Below, piece after piece: positions 1 through 8,747 of a DNA stretch of 17,070 nt. The stretch lies in the NCBI RefSeq assembly GCF_000003605.2, contig NW_003105101.1:413890-430959 (forward strand). The letters run 5' to 3'. Source of the DNA: Saccoglossus kowalevskii. Taxonomy: Eukaryota; Hemichordata; Enteropneusta; Harrimaniidae. Under the pieces are notes generated by a model that saw nothing but the letters and a program-made list of their open reading frames with translations, did not search any database and had not been told where the DNA came from. The first letter of the stretch is position 1. Every line of letters starts with the position of its first letter. Both the position numbers and the translations under genes were made by a program.

Positions 1-215
1 ATTTCCTGAGAGAGCAAAATGCAGAATGCTATTTGCCAGTCGACCTTGACCCAGAGTACTTGCCTGCCTGCCAGCTATCTAAACTTGTAATTACATGGAT
101 CAGTGGTAGCTGGCAAGGACAACACATGTGTAAACATTATTAGAAAATATACAGATACACTACAAATATTTACTAGTATTCATGGCCATGTTTATTTCAT
201 CTGCTATATGGGGAA
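1..215. other. Left edge, no gene seen
   Basis: No recognisable gene or repeat was found before the first MITE-like element. A short GCCT-rich run lies near position 61-73. The small open frame starting at 103 runs into the inverted-repeat element at 216 and has no family resemblance, so it is not called as coding. Confidence 0.5.
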
Positions 216-402
216 TACTGTGGAATACTTTATTTTCGCTGAAAAGGCTTTTTGGGCGTTTTGTATAAAATTTATTTTCACTGATTTTTGATGAGTTTAA
301 TGTGAAATATAGGAAAAAAAGTATATTCGCTGGATTTTATTTTCACGGAATCATCCCTTCAGCGAAAATAAATTCCAAGCGAAAATAAAGTATTCTACAG
401 TA
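216..402. mobile_element. MITE-like inverted-repeat element, copy A
   Basis: The ends are inverted repeats of about 25 bp with one mismatch: the left end reads TACTGTGGAATACTTTATTT and the right end, reverse-complemented, reads TACTGTAGAATACTTTATTT, both continuing TCGCT. If the outermost TA pairs (216-217 and 401-402) are a target-site duplication, the element proper is 218-400. Short length, TA target, no open reading frame and an internal GCGAAAATAAA-type motif repeated near each end fit a non-autonomous DNA transposon of the Tc1/mariner-like kind (inference from structure only). Two relatives lie in this window at 7528-7652 and 8748-8948. Their interiors match this copy when it is reverse-complemented, which shows an interspersed family and not a chance palindrome. 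Confidence 0.85.
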
Positions 403-941
403 ATTTAATACAATGATGGCATCATTTGATGCGATATACATATAACCACATTAATTCAACACAAGTTTTTTTTTTCTAGTTCTGATTTTGACTGAAATTG
501 ATTGAATAAGACTTTTATAGAAATTTTGGTATATCTTATCGATGAAGCTATAAGGTTAATTGTCTTTTGTCGTTGCATTCTGACAGAGACATGTTGCGGA
601 ATGCCAATGGAAAGCGGAATGCAAATATCTCAGTGAGAGAAATGAAGAAAATTCTATTTGTCATTTTTATTGACATCAATCTTCTCACTTCCAATATGCA
701 ATCTGTGATGAGTCGAGGAATTCAGGGATCAAAACAGGAGCTCAATGCTTTCAGAAATTCTCAGGCTTCTAACTTTCCATGGCAAGCAGTGTATTCATAT
801 TTCTATGATTTCAAACCTGCCATACCTAATTGCTCATCTTCATAATATTTTTTCTTCTTCACAATCCCTTGTAACAGCTCCATCACTACTCCACTAATTT
901 CAGTCAAAGCATACAAGGCAGAAAAGTAAAAAAAAACAACT
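403..941. other. AT-rich DNA, no supported gene
   Basis: A T-run lies near 465-475. A plus-strand frame of about 90 codons spans 567-845 and contains ATG at 591. The peptide has no motif I recognise and no supporting splice or promoter structure, so coding is not supported. Confidence 0.4.
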
Positions 942-960
942 AACAAACAAACAAACAAAC
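942..960. repeat. (AAAC)n microsatellite
   Basis: About five tandem AAAC units follow a poly-A run near 928-937. The same motif recurs at 9509-9525, directly against the 42-bp minisatellite. Confidence 0.9.
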
Positions 961-1594
961 TGCTTTCTGATTGGTCTGACTGTTAGGTATTAAGATTTGG
1001 TAGCCAATCAAGAACAATCTTGTAGTTGCCTTCACATCGAATCCATAATTTCTCTCAGAATCATTTATCAACCTCCCACCGTATATTGTAATCATTCTGC
1101 CATGCTTTGACTTCCCTAAAATATTGTACATGTCTGGGTTACTTTTTTTAGCTATGGCTGGGAAATTATACATTTTATTTCTACAGATTCACACAAGATG
1201 AAATGCTACACTGATGATGTGCAAAAGAAATCACAAATACAGTGAAAAATAAATGCGCAAGAAACTTTCAAAATTGATATTTTCAACGTAATTGTTATCA
1301 TTGATTAGCATAAAATGTGATGATTTTAATAGATACAGTGGAGGTAAAAAAGAATTGAGATGAAAAAAGACGTGGGAGACGAGAAAACCTGTTTGAGAAA
1401 AAAGTAGAGGAAGGCGAGAAGGTTATTCATGATTTTCTGTGAACAATGAAATGATTTGTTAATGTATGAGCAGATTTTGATTTGATTAACCAACACATAA
1501 TCTCCAGTAAGCATATAGTAATATTACACATGTTTATAGCTGACTTTTGTAAAAAGTGAATCTTGCATCGTTGCGACGTCGGGAACGCAGCCCC
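961..1594. other. AT-rich DNA, no supported gene
   Basis: The only open frames are short minus-strand ones (within 940-1173 and 1326-1514). They are low-complexity and show no family signature. The last 30 bases, around 1570-1594, are more GC- and CpG-rich than their surroundings and lead into the first hairpin. Confidence 0.4.
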
Positions 1595-1650
1595 GGCATT
1601 GGGAAAAGTACATTTTGTTAATTAGCATTCAATGTGCTTTTACCAATACC
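1595..1650 (+). ncRNA. miRNA-precursor-like hairpin H1 (candidate)
   Basis: The 5' arm at 1595-1614 (GGCATTGGGAAAAGTACATT) pairs with the 3' arm at 1631-1650 (AATGTGCTTTTACCAATACC) across a 16-nt loop. Counting outward from the loop, 18 of 20 positions pair when read as plus-strand RNA: 17 Watson-Crick and one U-G wobble. Related hairpins lie about 220 and 450 bp downstream. Arm length, loop size and the conserved loop-proximal ends resemble an animal pre-miRNA. I do not recognise either arm as a known miRNA family. The alternative is the palindromic core of a small local repeat. The minus strand folds less well, because the wobble becomes an A-C mismatch. Confidence 0.35.
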
Positions 1651-1655
1651 TGAAC

Positions 1656-1737
1656 CAGCTCCCTAGGCCACCAGCAATTGATAACCACAGCTCCCTAAGT
1701 TACTGGATATTTCACAAAGGCTCCCTAGGTTACTGAT
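1656..1737. repeat. Three degenerate CTCCCTAGG repeats
   Basis: CTCCCTAGGCCAC (1659-1671), CTCCCTAAGTTACTG (1691-1705) and CTCCCTAGGTTACTG (1721-1735) are spaced 32 and 30 bp apart, between hairpins H1 and H2. They look like a short, decayed tandem array. No function is evident. Confidence 0.65.
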
Positions 1738-1811
1738 GATGCATGCATGATATGAGTAATGATGACCAAATGGGACTAATTAAAATTAATTACAGATGTT
1801 AATTAGGAAAA

Positions 1812-1884
1812 CTTGCCAGGCATTGAAGAGAGTACATTTCTTTCAAAGATAACAAGAATGTGCTCTCTACCTACACCTGCCAAG
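1812..1884 (+). ncRNA. miRNA-precursor-like hairpin H2 (candidate)
   Basis: The loop-proximal stem has twelve continuous pairs: the strand ending at 1838 (AGAGAGTACATT) against the one starting at 1857 (AATGTGCTCTCT), across an 18-nt loop. The outer stem is interrupted by mismatches and a one-base bulge, then closes again by CCAGG/CCTG and CTTG/CAAG-type pairing. The central stem differs from H1 on both arms in a way that keeps the pairs: A-U becomes G-C at positions 9 and 11 from the loop. It shares TACATT and AATGTGCT with H1 and H3 at the loop ends. It is less perfect than H3. It could be a diverged miRNA-like gene or a decaying copy of a palindromic repeat. Confidence 0.33.
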
Positions 1885-2048
1885 ACTTCCTTATAATTGT
1901 TTTAACTATGCGGTCCCAAATGGGTGTCAAAACTTCATAGTATACAAACTATACAATGAATTGGATGTGCTTGGCTTGAATAATCCAGGAATTCCATCAC
2001 CATATAGATATTTACCAGTTACCACGACGATTAAGTGCAAAGATTGAC
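1885..2048. other. Spacer between hairpins H2 and H3
   Basis: No gene seen. The spacers of the hairpin cluster are not clearly alignable with each other beyond short words (for example CCAAATGGG at about 1766-1774 and 1916-1924), in contrast to the well-conserved hairpin arms. Confidence 0.45.
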
Positions 2049-2108
2049 CCAGGCATTGGGAAGAGTACATTATTGCCTGTGTCAAAATGTGCTTTTCCAA
2101 ATGTCTGG
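2049..2108 (+). ncRNA. miRNA-precursor-like hairpin H3 (candidate, best of three)
   Basis: The 5' arm at 2049-2071 and the 3' arm at 2086-2108 are 23 bases each with no bulge, separated by a 14-nt loop. Read as plus-strand RNA, 22 of 23 positions pair (19 Watson-Crick, three G-U) with a single G-A mismatch at the fourteenth position from the loop. That is about two helical turns, in the size range of a small pre-miRNA stem. The 3' arm begins AATGTGCTTTTCC and shares its first eight bases with H1 and H2. If a mature RNA began at 2086, the seed would be identical in all three. Neither arm matches a miRNA family I know. Expression is untested. Confidence 0.4.
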
Positions 2109-2183
2109 CTCACCCCCTACAATAAAGTACCCATCCTGTAATGTCCAAATTTCTGGTTCAGCCCGTACAAGAAGGTACCCCAT
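2097..2183. repeat. Partial tandem duplication of the H3 3' flank
   Basis: The segment starting at 2097 (CCAAATGTCTGGCTCACCCC, continuing to AAGTACCC) recurs at 2145-2183 as CCAAATTTCTGGTTCAGCCC, continuing to AAGGTACCCC, offset 48 bp. It contains part of the H3 3' arm but no matching 5' arm, so the downstream copy is a half-element without a hairpin. Confidence 0.7.
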
Positions 2184-2977
2184 GAAAGCTGTAATCATCT
2201 AAGGAAAAAACAGAATGAAACAATTAATGTACTTTAAATTGAATTGAATTTATATACATCTAGGAAATCCATTTTGATTCTCAACTGCAACACGCAATAC
2301 AAATGATCACACAAATTAATTTTATCACTAGCTCATATTCAAAATAATTGTATATTTGCTGGTTGCTGCCTTGGTGGAACAAAGTCTATATAAATACGTC
2401 AAATCACATGCTTGCAAGGTCAAACATTGTACACATTAGTTAGAAATATTTTTATTGCAACTGATTAAAAAAAATCCCACTGCTCCAAATCATGAATATG
2501 TTGTTACCATGGTTACCATATTGAAATGAGTGTTATTTTTAACTTGTACAGTGAAGCAAATCAGCTGACACGCATTGTAGTGTACATGAAATAATTAAGT
2601 ACTGACAATCAACTTCAAATTCTGTGATGAAAATATTTTTTTTTTAAATATTTCCAATTTTGGTTCAGAGCAGTGTAAATTATTGACACTTGGGTACTCC
2701 ACTGATCAAGGCTGTCCAAGAATTTGTGTCATAATATATTGAAGCAATTTTGTGTAAACAAGGTTAAAATGGAATCAAACCAAAATTTACAATAACTGGT
2801 TTATTTATAATGTAGATTTTATAAGAAACATAGCTACTGGTTGTTTTTTTTAACTTTTGTAAGCTCTCCTTCCCAAATTTCAGGCATGTTATGAACAACA
2901 ATAGCTAGGCTTAGTAGAATATTAGACTAGATAGTTCCACAAATGCAGAACAAGTTTGTCATTTGGAGAATCTAAGT
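2184..2977. other. AT-rich DNA, no supported gene
   Basis: Nothing recognisable apart from poly-T/A runs (near 2637-2646 and 2845) and an AGGTCA hexamer at 2417-2422. The last part (about 2940-2977) may be diverged retrotransposon sequence leading into the reverse-transcriptase remnant. Confidence 0.4.
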
Positions 2978-3330
2978 AAGTTAAGAAACAAAGTTACAGG
3001 ACCAGATGGAACACCAGCTGAGCTCCTTCTGTTTGGACCAGGCGACTTGGTAGCTAAGCTCTACCAGCTCATTAACAGGAATGAAGAAGAAATCCCCAAG
3101 GACTAGACCAAAGAGCATTATCTAAACTATCAACAAGGGAGATAAGACCCTATCTAGTAATTACACAAGAATCTCCTCTTCTCTGTACCAGGCAAAGTGC
3201 TAGGGATAATTTTCTTGAGCAGGATTTGAAAGCCATTAGAGAAAAAAACCCAGGGAAGCTTCGGTATTTGTAGAGGCACGTTGACATGAACTTCACAAAT
3301 CAGTTGTTCATGGTGAAGTGCTTAGCATTT
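2978..3330 (+). pseudogene. Degraded LINE (non-LTR retrotransposon) reverse transcriptase
   Basis: Three reading frames carry consecutive pieces typical of a non-LTR reverse transcriptase N-terminal and finger region. Frame 0 from 2978 gives KLRNKVTGPDGTPAELL and then EEIPKD; the usual tryptophan codon after this is a TAG stop at 3104-3106. Frame +1 near 3135 gives KGDKTLSSNYTRIS, matching the family's GD-x(n)-NYR-IS motif. Frame 0 returns near 3185 with SVPGKVLG. Frame +2 near 3280 gives VDMNFTNQL, matching the segment after GFR-x-GR-GT. The catalytic FADD box is not visible, so this is a short internal fragment with at least one stop and several frame changes. It is an old dead insertion. 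The clade (CR1/RTE/Jockey-like) cannot be settled by eye. Confidence 0.78.
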
Positions 3331-4466
3331 CAACTGCCAGAATTGGCTTTTGGGATACGTGTGGTTACCCCCTGCTCTTTGGCGATGTCATCAATTTAGT
3401 TCTGAAAGCCTTGCGACACTAACCGGTGGGGCATCTGCATGAGACAGCATACACAAATCTTCAAAGAAATCCACAACCTGTTTAGTGCTGAGGTTGGCCT
3501 GGTTGTCAGGTGCCCAAAGCCATGGGGATTGGTGATTTAGACACAGTGATCATACTGGATGATACTCTTGTTAAAGGCTGTAGACAACAGTGTTAACTCA
3601 TCTACTTGTATACAATTTAACTCCTCCTTAGTGATTGTAATTTCCTGCAAAACTGTTTCTTTTTGGTCCCAAGATGTTTACATCTTACTGCAATATTGTT
3701 TTCATATGTACCATATTTTAGCATGCAAAACAAATCAGTAATTCTTTTTTTTCTTTAATCCACTTATGAGCTGACAGAAATCTGCCATCACATGCTAAAC
3801 TAAACCAAAACTTGTCAGTGAATAAAAACGTGTTGTATGATGAGCTATGACAAGAAAAGAATCAGGGCAGTATAATTAGAGTTGTCAACTGCAAGACCAG
3901 ATGTAAAGCCACTAAATCAAACATCAATTCATTGACATCATTAGCATAATACACAACTCCAAGGTTTCGTCCAATAATGGCACACATAGAAAACCACACC
4001 TAAATCCTTAATCTGCTATTACAATCAACCTATTAATTCCGTTCAAAGGCAATTTTTTTCAAATACTCTGCCAGATAAGAATGAGCAGTTCATCACAGCA
4101 ACAGAATACTGATTCAGCAAATGTCCTACTTCATTGGTGTTTAAACTATGTAGGTTCTTCCATGCTTGGCTATTTACGGCAAAGCCAAACCTATAAAGGT
4201 CGCAAAAAAAGATTAGGGCATTCTCTACCACTATACTTGTAACTAGGGCAATATACATGTTTTCAGAAAGGCGAGATATTTGAGAAGAGCTTACTTTTAG
4301 TGTTAATATCCAGTTAAGACCGAGATGCAACTTTCCTGTGATCCTCTAGAAAAGTTTCTTGCTGTATGTTAATTTAATTTTTTTTTACTATTACCATACA
4401 AGATAGTCTTTGAAATAATTTCTTAGCCATAAACCAAAAGTTCACTATTTTACACTGAATTACTCA
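3331..4466. other. No supported gene; possible LINE tail then AT-rich DNA
   Basis: Up to about 3540 the GC content is somewhat higher and the sequence may be further decayed LINE, but I could not align it to motifs. Beyond that lie short frames (3559-3741 plus, 4043-4330 minus) with no recognisable domain. The minus-strand frame of 95 codons at 4043-4330 contains hydrophobic runs but no known signature and no clear splice framework. Confidence 0.4.
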
Positions 4467-4554
4467 GAAATGTGGTAGACTGCCTCCCAGAAACTGACAA
4501 ATCAGGACAATTCCATCAAGAGGAATCATTCGGTGAAATGTGGTAGACTGCCTC
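4467..4554. repeat. 20-bp perfect direct repeat pair
   Basis: GAAATGTGGTAGACTGCCTC occurs at 4467-4486 and exactly again at 4535-4554, 68 bp apart. AGAGGAAT also recurs nearby (4519 and 4557). This is a local duplication, possibly a slippage footprint or an insertion scar. No function is evident. Confidence 0.85.
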
Positions 4555-5407
4555 AAAGAGGAATTGCTAACTTGAACAAAATAACTAAGCATACTAATTG
4601 TTTTAACAACTGAGTGAACACCCTTATAATGCAATGAGTGCAACGTGACAAGTAGATGACCATGAAAGCGACAAATTTATTTGACATAAAAAAAAATCCT
4701 ATCTTATCAATTAATAGTTTAAATATGACCTCAAACCCTTTTAAAAGCAACCATTTTTCTTGGATAGATTCCAACAAATTTTTCCCAAACAAATTGGAGT
4801 TTTAAATCATAGATTGGGTTTAATTCTCTTGAATTCTGAATATACACGAGAAAGAACCTCTGTAATTATCCACAACGGAACACCAAGATAAAATAGTTCA
4901 TCCCATCTTCACATAAAACTCAACCATGTCAGATTTAAGACAAAATCATTTTATAAAAAACATTGATTATCAATTGAATGCTTTTTCTGCTGACAGTACA
5001 AGTACTCAAATTTATAGAGGGATTAATCGAGTCAGGCACCGATCTACAAAACATGCATCAGGGCATTGTTTTTCAATGATTTATGTCTTATTTCACAAGC
5101 AATTTTTAATTATATTAGTGTGTTTTATTAGGATCAGCAACGCCATCAACGGTAATGCACTGACAGACATTTTCCCATTCCAGGTACAAGGTAAAAATGA
5201 TTTAAACTTGTGCATTTTTTAGAGGTTTCTGAAATGACGCTTTTTTAATTTAATAATAATTTCGTTAATAATTATTGCAATTGTTGCACTAGATTTATGA
5301 TTGTAACTCCGGATTTCAACACCCTCCACGGGTGGAATGGGAAATGATATGTATACTGGGAAGTGTCCTCCAGAATCAATGGAGAGGCTTGAGCCATTGA
5401 CTGAGTG
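4555..5407. other. No supported gene
   Basis: Mostly AT-rich. Short frames at 4553-4792 (minus) and 4926-5222 (plus) have no recognisable domain. Around 5300-5345 a small imperfect palindrome (TCCACGGGTGGA) sits in a slightly GC-richer stretch. Confidence 0.4.
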
Positions 5408-5730
5408 AGATTTGTTCACTAACTGATGTAAACTTTAGAGGGGAACTTAGTTAAGCTCAACAAGTGCTTGTATTGGAGGACTTGGTTGGCACTGGTCACA
5501 TCACTGGCGGGGTCACATGCCCAATCACAGAGAACAAGATTCAGTGGTGAAATGCACTGCATATATTGGTTAGCACTTGCAATTGGCACACAGACAACAG
5601 AGACATTCAACGTCCGGAACTGTTGCCCAGCTGGCAGCATGGTTGACTGCATAGACAGAACAAAATTCAAAAACAATTTTGTTCAGAAATACAGAGCAAG
5701 AGAATGTGCACACGGCAAGGAATAAATACT
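5408..5730. other. GC-richer block open on both strands, unidentified
   Basis: Base composition is visibly higher in G+C than the surroundings, and there are overlapping open frames of 85 codons on each strand (5468-5725 plus, 5419-5676 minus). The plus peptide is rich in Cys, Trp and Thr, but I recognise no family in either direction. The two frames lie largely antisense to each other, so at most one is real. It may be an exon fragment, a domesticated or decayed transposon, or chance. I could not identify flanking splice sites that decide it. Confidence 0.3.
5658..5684. repeat. Perfect 10-bp inverted repeat
   Basis: GAACAAAATT (5658-5667) and AATTTTGTTC (5675-5684) are exact reverse complements around a 7-nt spacer. 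They sit inside the GC-richer block. Confidence 0.85.
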
Positions 5731-7527
5731 AAGGCCATACAGTTAGACATCGCTTACAAATGCTGTTTTAGCTAGACATGACAAAAGACGTTCACTAACA
5801 AGCCACGTACAATGACTTGTCTGAGCCAAACGCCCACTTGCACTTGACTGCATACAATAAGCATATGCTCAATATATCACAGGCCACCGAGTGCGTTCAC
5901 TAATAATGAACCAAATAAAGATCTTTGAAGACAAAAGCTAGGACAATCTGGATAGCAAACTTCATGTACAGGCACATTATTTTCAAAACAAGGCAATTTA
6001 GGAACAAGTTTTGATTCAAATTTCATATTATATTTTACATCATTTCATATTTAATTATTATAATTTATATCATTTCATATTTTATTATTATATTTAACAT
6101 TATTTTAAGTAACGCAAGTATTCACTGATTTAAAAATGTACATTTGTATCTCAAACTCTACCATACCTAATACAGTTTACCAGTCTGGTCATTTCACATA
6201 CAGAACTCGTGGCACCAAAGTTGCATCTCCCGAAATCAGATTTCAAAGAAAGTATCTGGTGAAAACGTTAATATAGATGCAAAGTAATCACTGAACTTTA
6301 GCATACAATTGGAAAGTACATTTCCTGCGCTCCATGTGAAGTACACGTGTCAGAGGTCACATAAATAGTCAATGACCCTATCAGGCAGGAAAACTTCTAG
6401 CCTAGCCAATATTGTCACAGCAACAACATATTCAGACGTCTACTTTCTGTGGAAATGTACAATAAGCTTATTGTATGGAGCGATCATGCTCCGACTTTCA
6501 AAATAGTCTCAGTACGCATAAAAATGAAATGTCAAAATATTGGCAATCTAAAGCTTACAAAACATTCTTATTAAATTTTGCATTTATGCTTGAGGGGTAA
6601 ACAAAATTCACATTTATAGAAACATTTCTCTTGCTACTGTCAGCACATAACCTTTTCAGCAGACTTTCTGTCCTAATTTTTCTGTACTTTTTTCTCATAT
6701 TTCTGGTAGTGAACCTTAATTTTGAGGCCAAAAGACAAAATTTGGATAAATTTTCTGTTTTTACCCAAATTTGGCAAATTTTGTCCCAATCTACTGAAGG
6801 AAAGTGCAGACTATAATACAGGACTTTGTGATGAAAAGAGGGAACTGGTAGTGATACCACAAATGCTTAACACTTGAAGAAACTTTCTTTTCTTCACACA
6901 AAATCTTTCCATATTTTAAAAATGTTGATCAATTTGTGTATGCCTTGAAATTTGGTCAAAATTTAAATAGAAATTATAGAAAAAAACAAAATGGGCAAAA
7001 TTTGAGAATCAACTATTTTGGTGTTTGTAGCGTTAAAAGCTTTGCTCGCCCATAAACGTCTAAATTTACAACACAATGATGTGTGCCGACCATTTCCTCC
7101 ATCAAAAATTTACAAACAAAAGTTTTAACTCCATTCATTCAATTTCAGCAAGGGAGTAAATGAATCAAAAGTTATTTGTCTGACAACATTAGGTAGTGTG
7201 GCATTGTCCTTTTACTGACCCCAAGTACGTCACCATGTCAGCTCAGTTCCTTTTCAAAATCCAATTAAATTTGCATGTGAACTAGACAAGGTGTTAATGG
7301 GAACAACGACGTTGTCAAAATAACCTGGGTAGAACAAATAACAGTGATTTTGCACAAAAAACTTGCATATACTCTTTTTTTTTCCTTGTCAAGTCGCCAT
7401 GGAACACTGAAAGGAACTCAAAGACAATTTTCAGTTCAACATTCCAGTTTCGATTAGAACATCTAAACATAGAAATTTTGTATTTGTGGTAAAAACTAAA
7501 GAAACTGAGTGCGAATATTTGTTTGCT
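5731..7527. other. AT-rich DNA, no supported gene
   Basis: The 9-mer GTTCACTAA appears at 5790 and 5895 (and at 5414 just upstream). An AT-rich tandem patch lies near 6022-6100. The overlapping frames at 6555-6860 (minus) and 6631-6816 (plus) are A/T-driven low-complexity sequence. No domain, tRNA or splice structure was seen. Confidence 0.45.
6022..6100. repeat. AT-rich degenerate tandem repeat, about 30-bp period
   Basis: CATTTCATAT starts at 6041 and again at 6071, each followed by TTaATTATTAtaaTTTA-like sequence. A weaker upstream copy (TTTCATATTATATTTTACAT) starts near 6021. About two and a half units. Confidence 0.65.
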
Positions 7528-7652
7528 TACAGTGAAGAACCTTATTTTTGCTGTCAGTGAAAATAAAATCCAGTGAATACATCTTTTTCCTGTGCTTTAA
7601 ATTAAACTCATCATAAATCAGTGAAACCCCCAAAATAAAGTATTTTAGAGTA
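7528..7652. mobile_element. MITE-like element, copy B (diverged, internally deleted)
   Basis: The interior (GTGAAAATAAAATCCAG, then TCATCATAAATCAGTGAAA-type sequence) matches the reverse complement of copy A at 216-402. The right end AAAATAAAGTATTTTAGAGTA is a degenerate family terminus, and the left end TACAGTGAAGAACCTTATTT is more diverged. Compared with copy A, a stretch of about 40 bp near the right end is replaced by a short C-run. This is an older copy than A or C. Confidence 0.75.
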
Positions 7653-7972
7653 TTTAATCTATATATTGTGGAATGTATTTCCACGACTCATTGCCGGACC
7701 ATTCTGGATAATTGCCAGTAATGTCCCATGTTAATTTATAGTGGAAGTTCATACTTTGATAATCATATGAAACACCATAAACAAATTAGCAAATTTAAAA
7801 CTCTATTCGTATCATTTTACACAAACCAAGAAACACTGGAAAACCGTTGCGCAGAACTCATTGCATGCTTCGCTTCACAAGTAGAATTAGTTTTACTTAT
7901 TGACCAGTGTTTAACCTTCTAGGTGCTATATTTTTTCTACCAAAGTGTTGTAAGAATATTTTGTCTATTTTT
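7653..7972. other. AT-rich DNA, no supported gene
   Basis: A 64-codon plus frame (7728-7922) has no recognisable domain. Nothing else is identifiable between the two repeat elements. Confidence 0.4.
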
Positions 7973-8455
7973 AGCTCCCATGCCTACAAAGCACACAAGA
8001 GAGATAACAAGTTTAGTACCTCTGTGTCTGTCAGTTTTTTTTTGTGAGCAACATCTCAAAAACTAGGCGGATTCTGATCAAATTTGGTACATAAGTATGG
8101 GATAATGTCCAGACATGATTAGTTTTGAGGTTGTGTCTATGCATATTAAGTAGCTAATTTGCATATTAATTCTATCATTTCAGACGAAGCAAAATCACAA
8201 AAATTTCTTGGCAGATTTTGATCAAATTTTGTACATAGGTACCTTGGGAGTAATGCACAGACACGATTAATTTTGAACCATGTTCCAGCATATTAAATGG
8301 CTAATTTGCATATTGCTCATTTTAGCCTGTGTAAGCAAAATCTTAAAAACTTAAGAATGGATTTTGATCAAATTTGCTATATATTGGTGCTGAACAACTG
8401 ATATTAACTTTGAATTCTATTCCTCAATTATATATTCTGTTTTCACATGGGAGCT
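7973..8455. mobile_element. Dispersed repeat with three ~145-bp internal units
   Basis: The ends are short inverted repeats: AGCTCCCATG at 7973-7982 and CATGGGAGCT at 8446-8455. Inside, a unit recurs three times, marked by GATCAAATTTGGTACATA (8076), GATCAAATTTTGTACATA (8220) and GATCAAATTTGCTATATA (8366), offsets 144 and 146 bp. The first two units also share CTAATTTGCATATT. From general familiarity this resembles a repeat type widespread in marine invertebrate genomes, but I cannot name the family. No open reading frame is present, so it would be non-autonomous. Confidence 0.75.
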
Positions 8456-8747
8456 TTGCATAGTCGAAATTTGATTATGCATTTTTTCAATGATAATTTG
8501 GATAATTTTTCAACAGAAGATAAAAATATAAAAATTATGTGGTTTTTATTTTGCGAGAAGTGACAAAACTTGACTTTGGCACTTTGAGGTTTAAGATAAG
8601 ATTACAAGCAATCTAAATAAGAGTTGACAAATTTAATGCATTAACTTTTCGTGTTTTTTTTCGTACAAAATAAATTGTTTGCAGAAAAACTGTCTAAATG
8701 TAAAAATGTTTTTGGAACTATTTTAATAGGAAGTCAAGTATTCATCA
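8456..8747. other. AT-rich spacer
   Basis: No gene or repeat recognised between the 145-bp-unit element and MITE-like copy C. Confidence 0.45.

Noticed and set aside
567-845. 92-codon plus-strand frame with a hydrophobic stretch
   Set aside because: The apparent start is not ATG (the first ATG is at 591). No family motif, and no supporting transcript features are visible.
4043-4330. 95-codon minus-strand frame
   Set aside because: No recognisable domain. The length is within chance expectation for this much sequence.
6555-6860. Overlapping antisense frames of 101 and 61 codons
   Set aside because: Composition-driven Phe/Leu/Lys-rich sequence without motifs.
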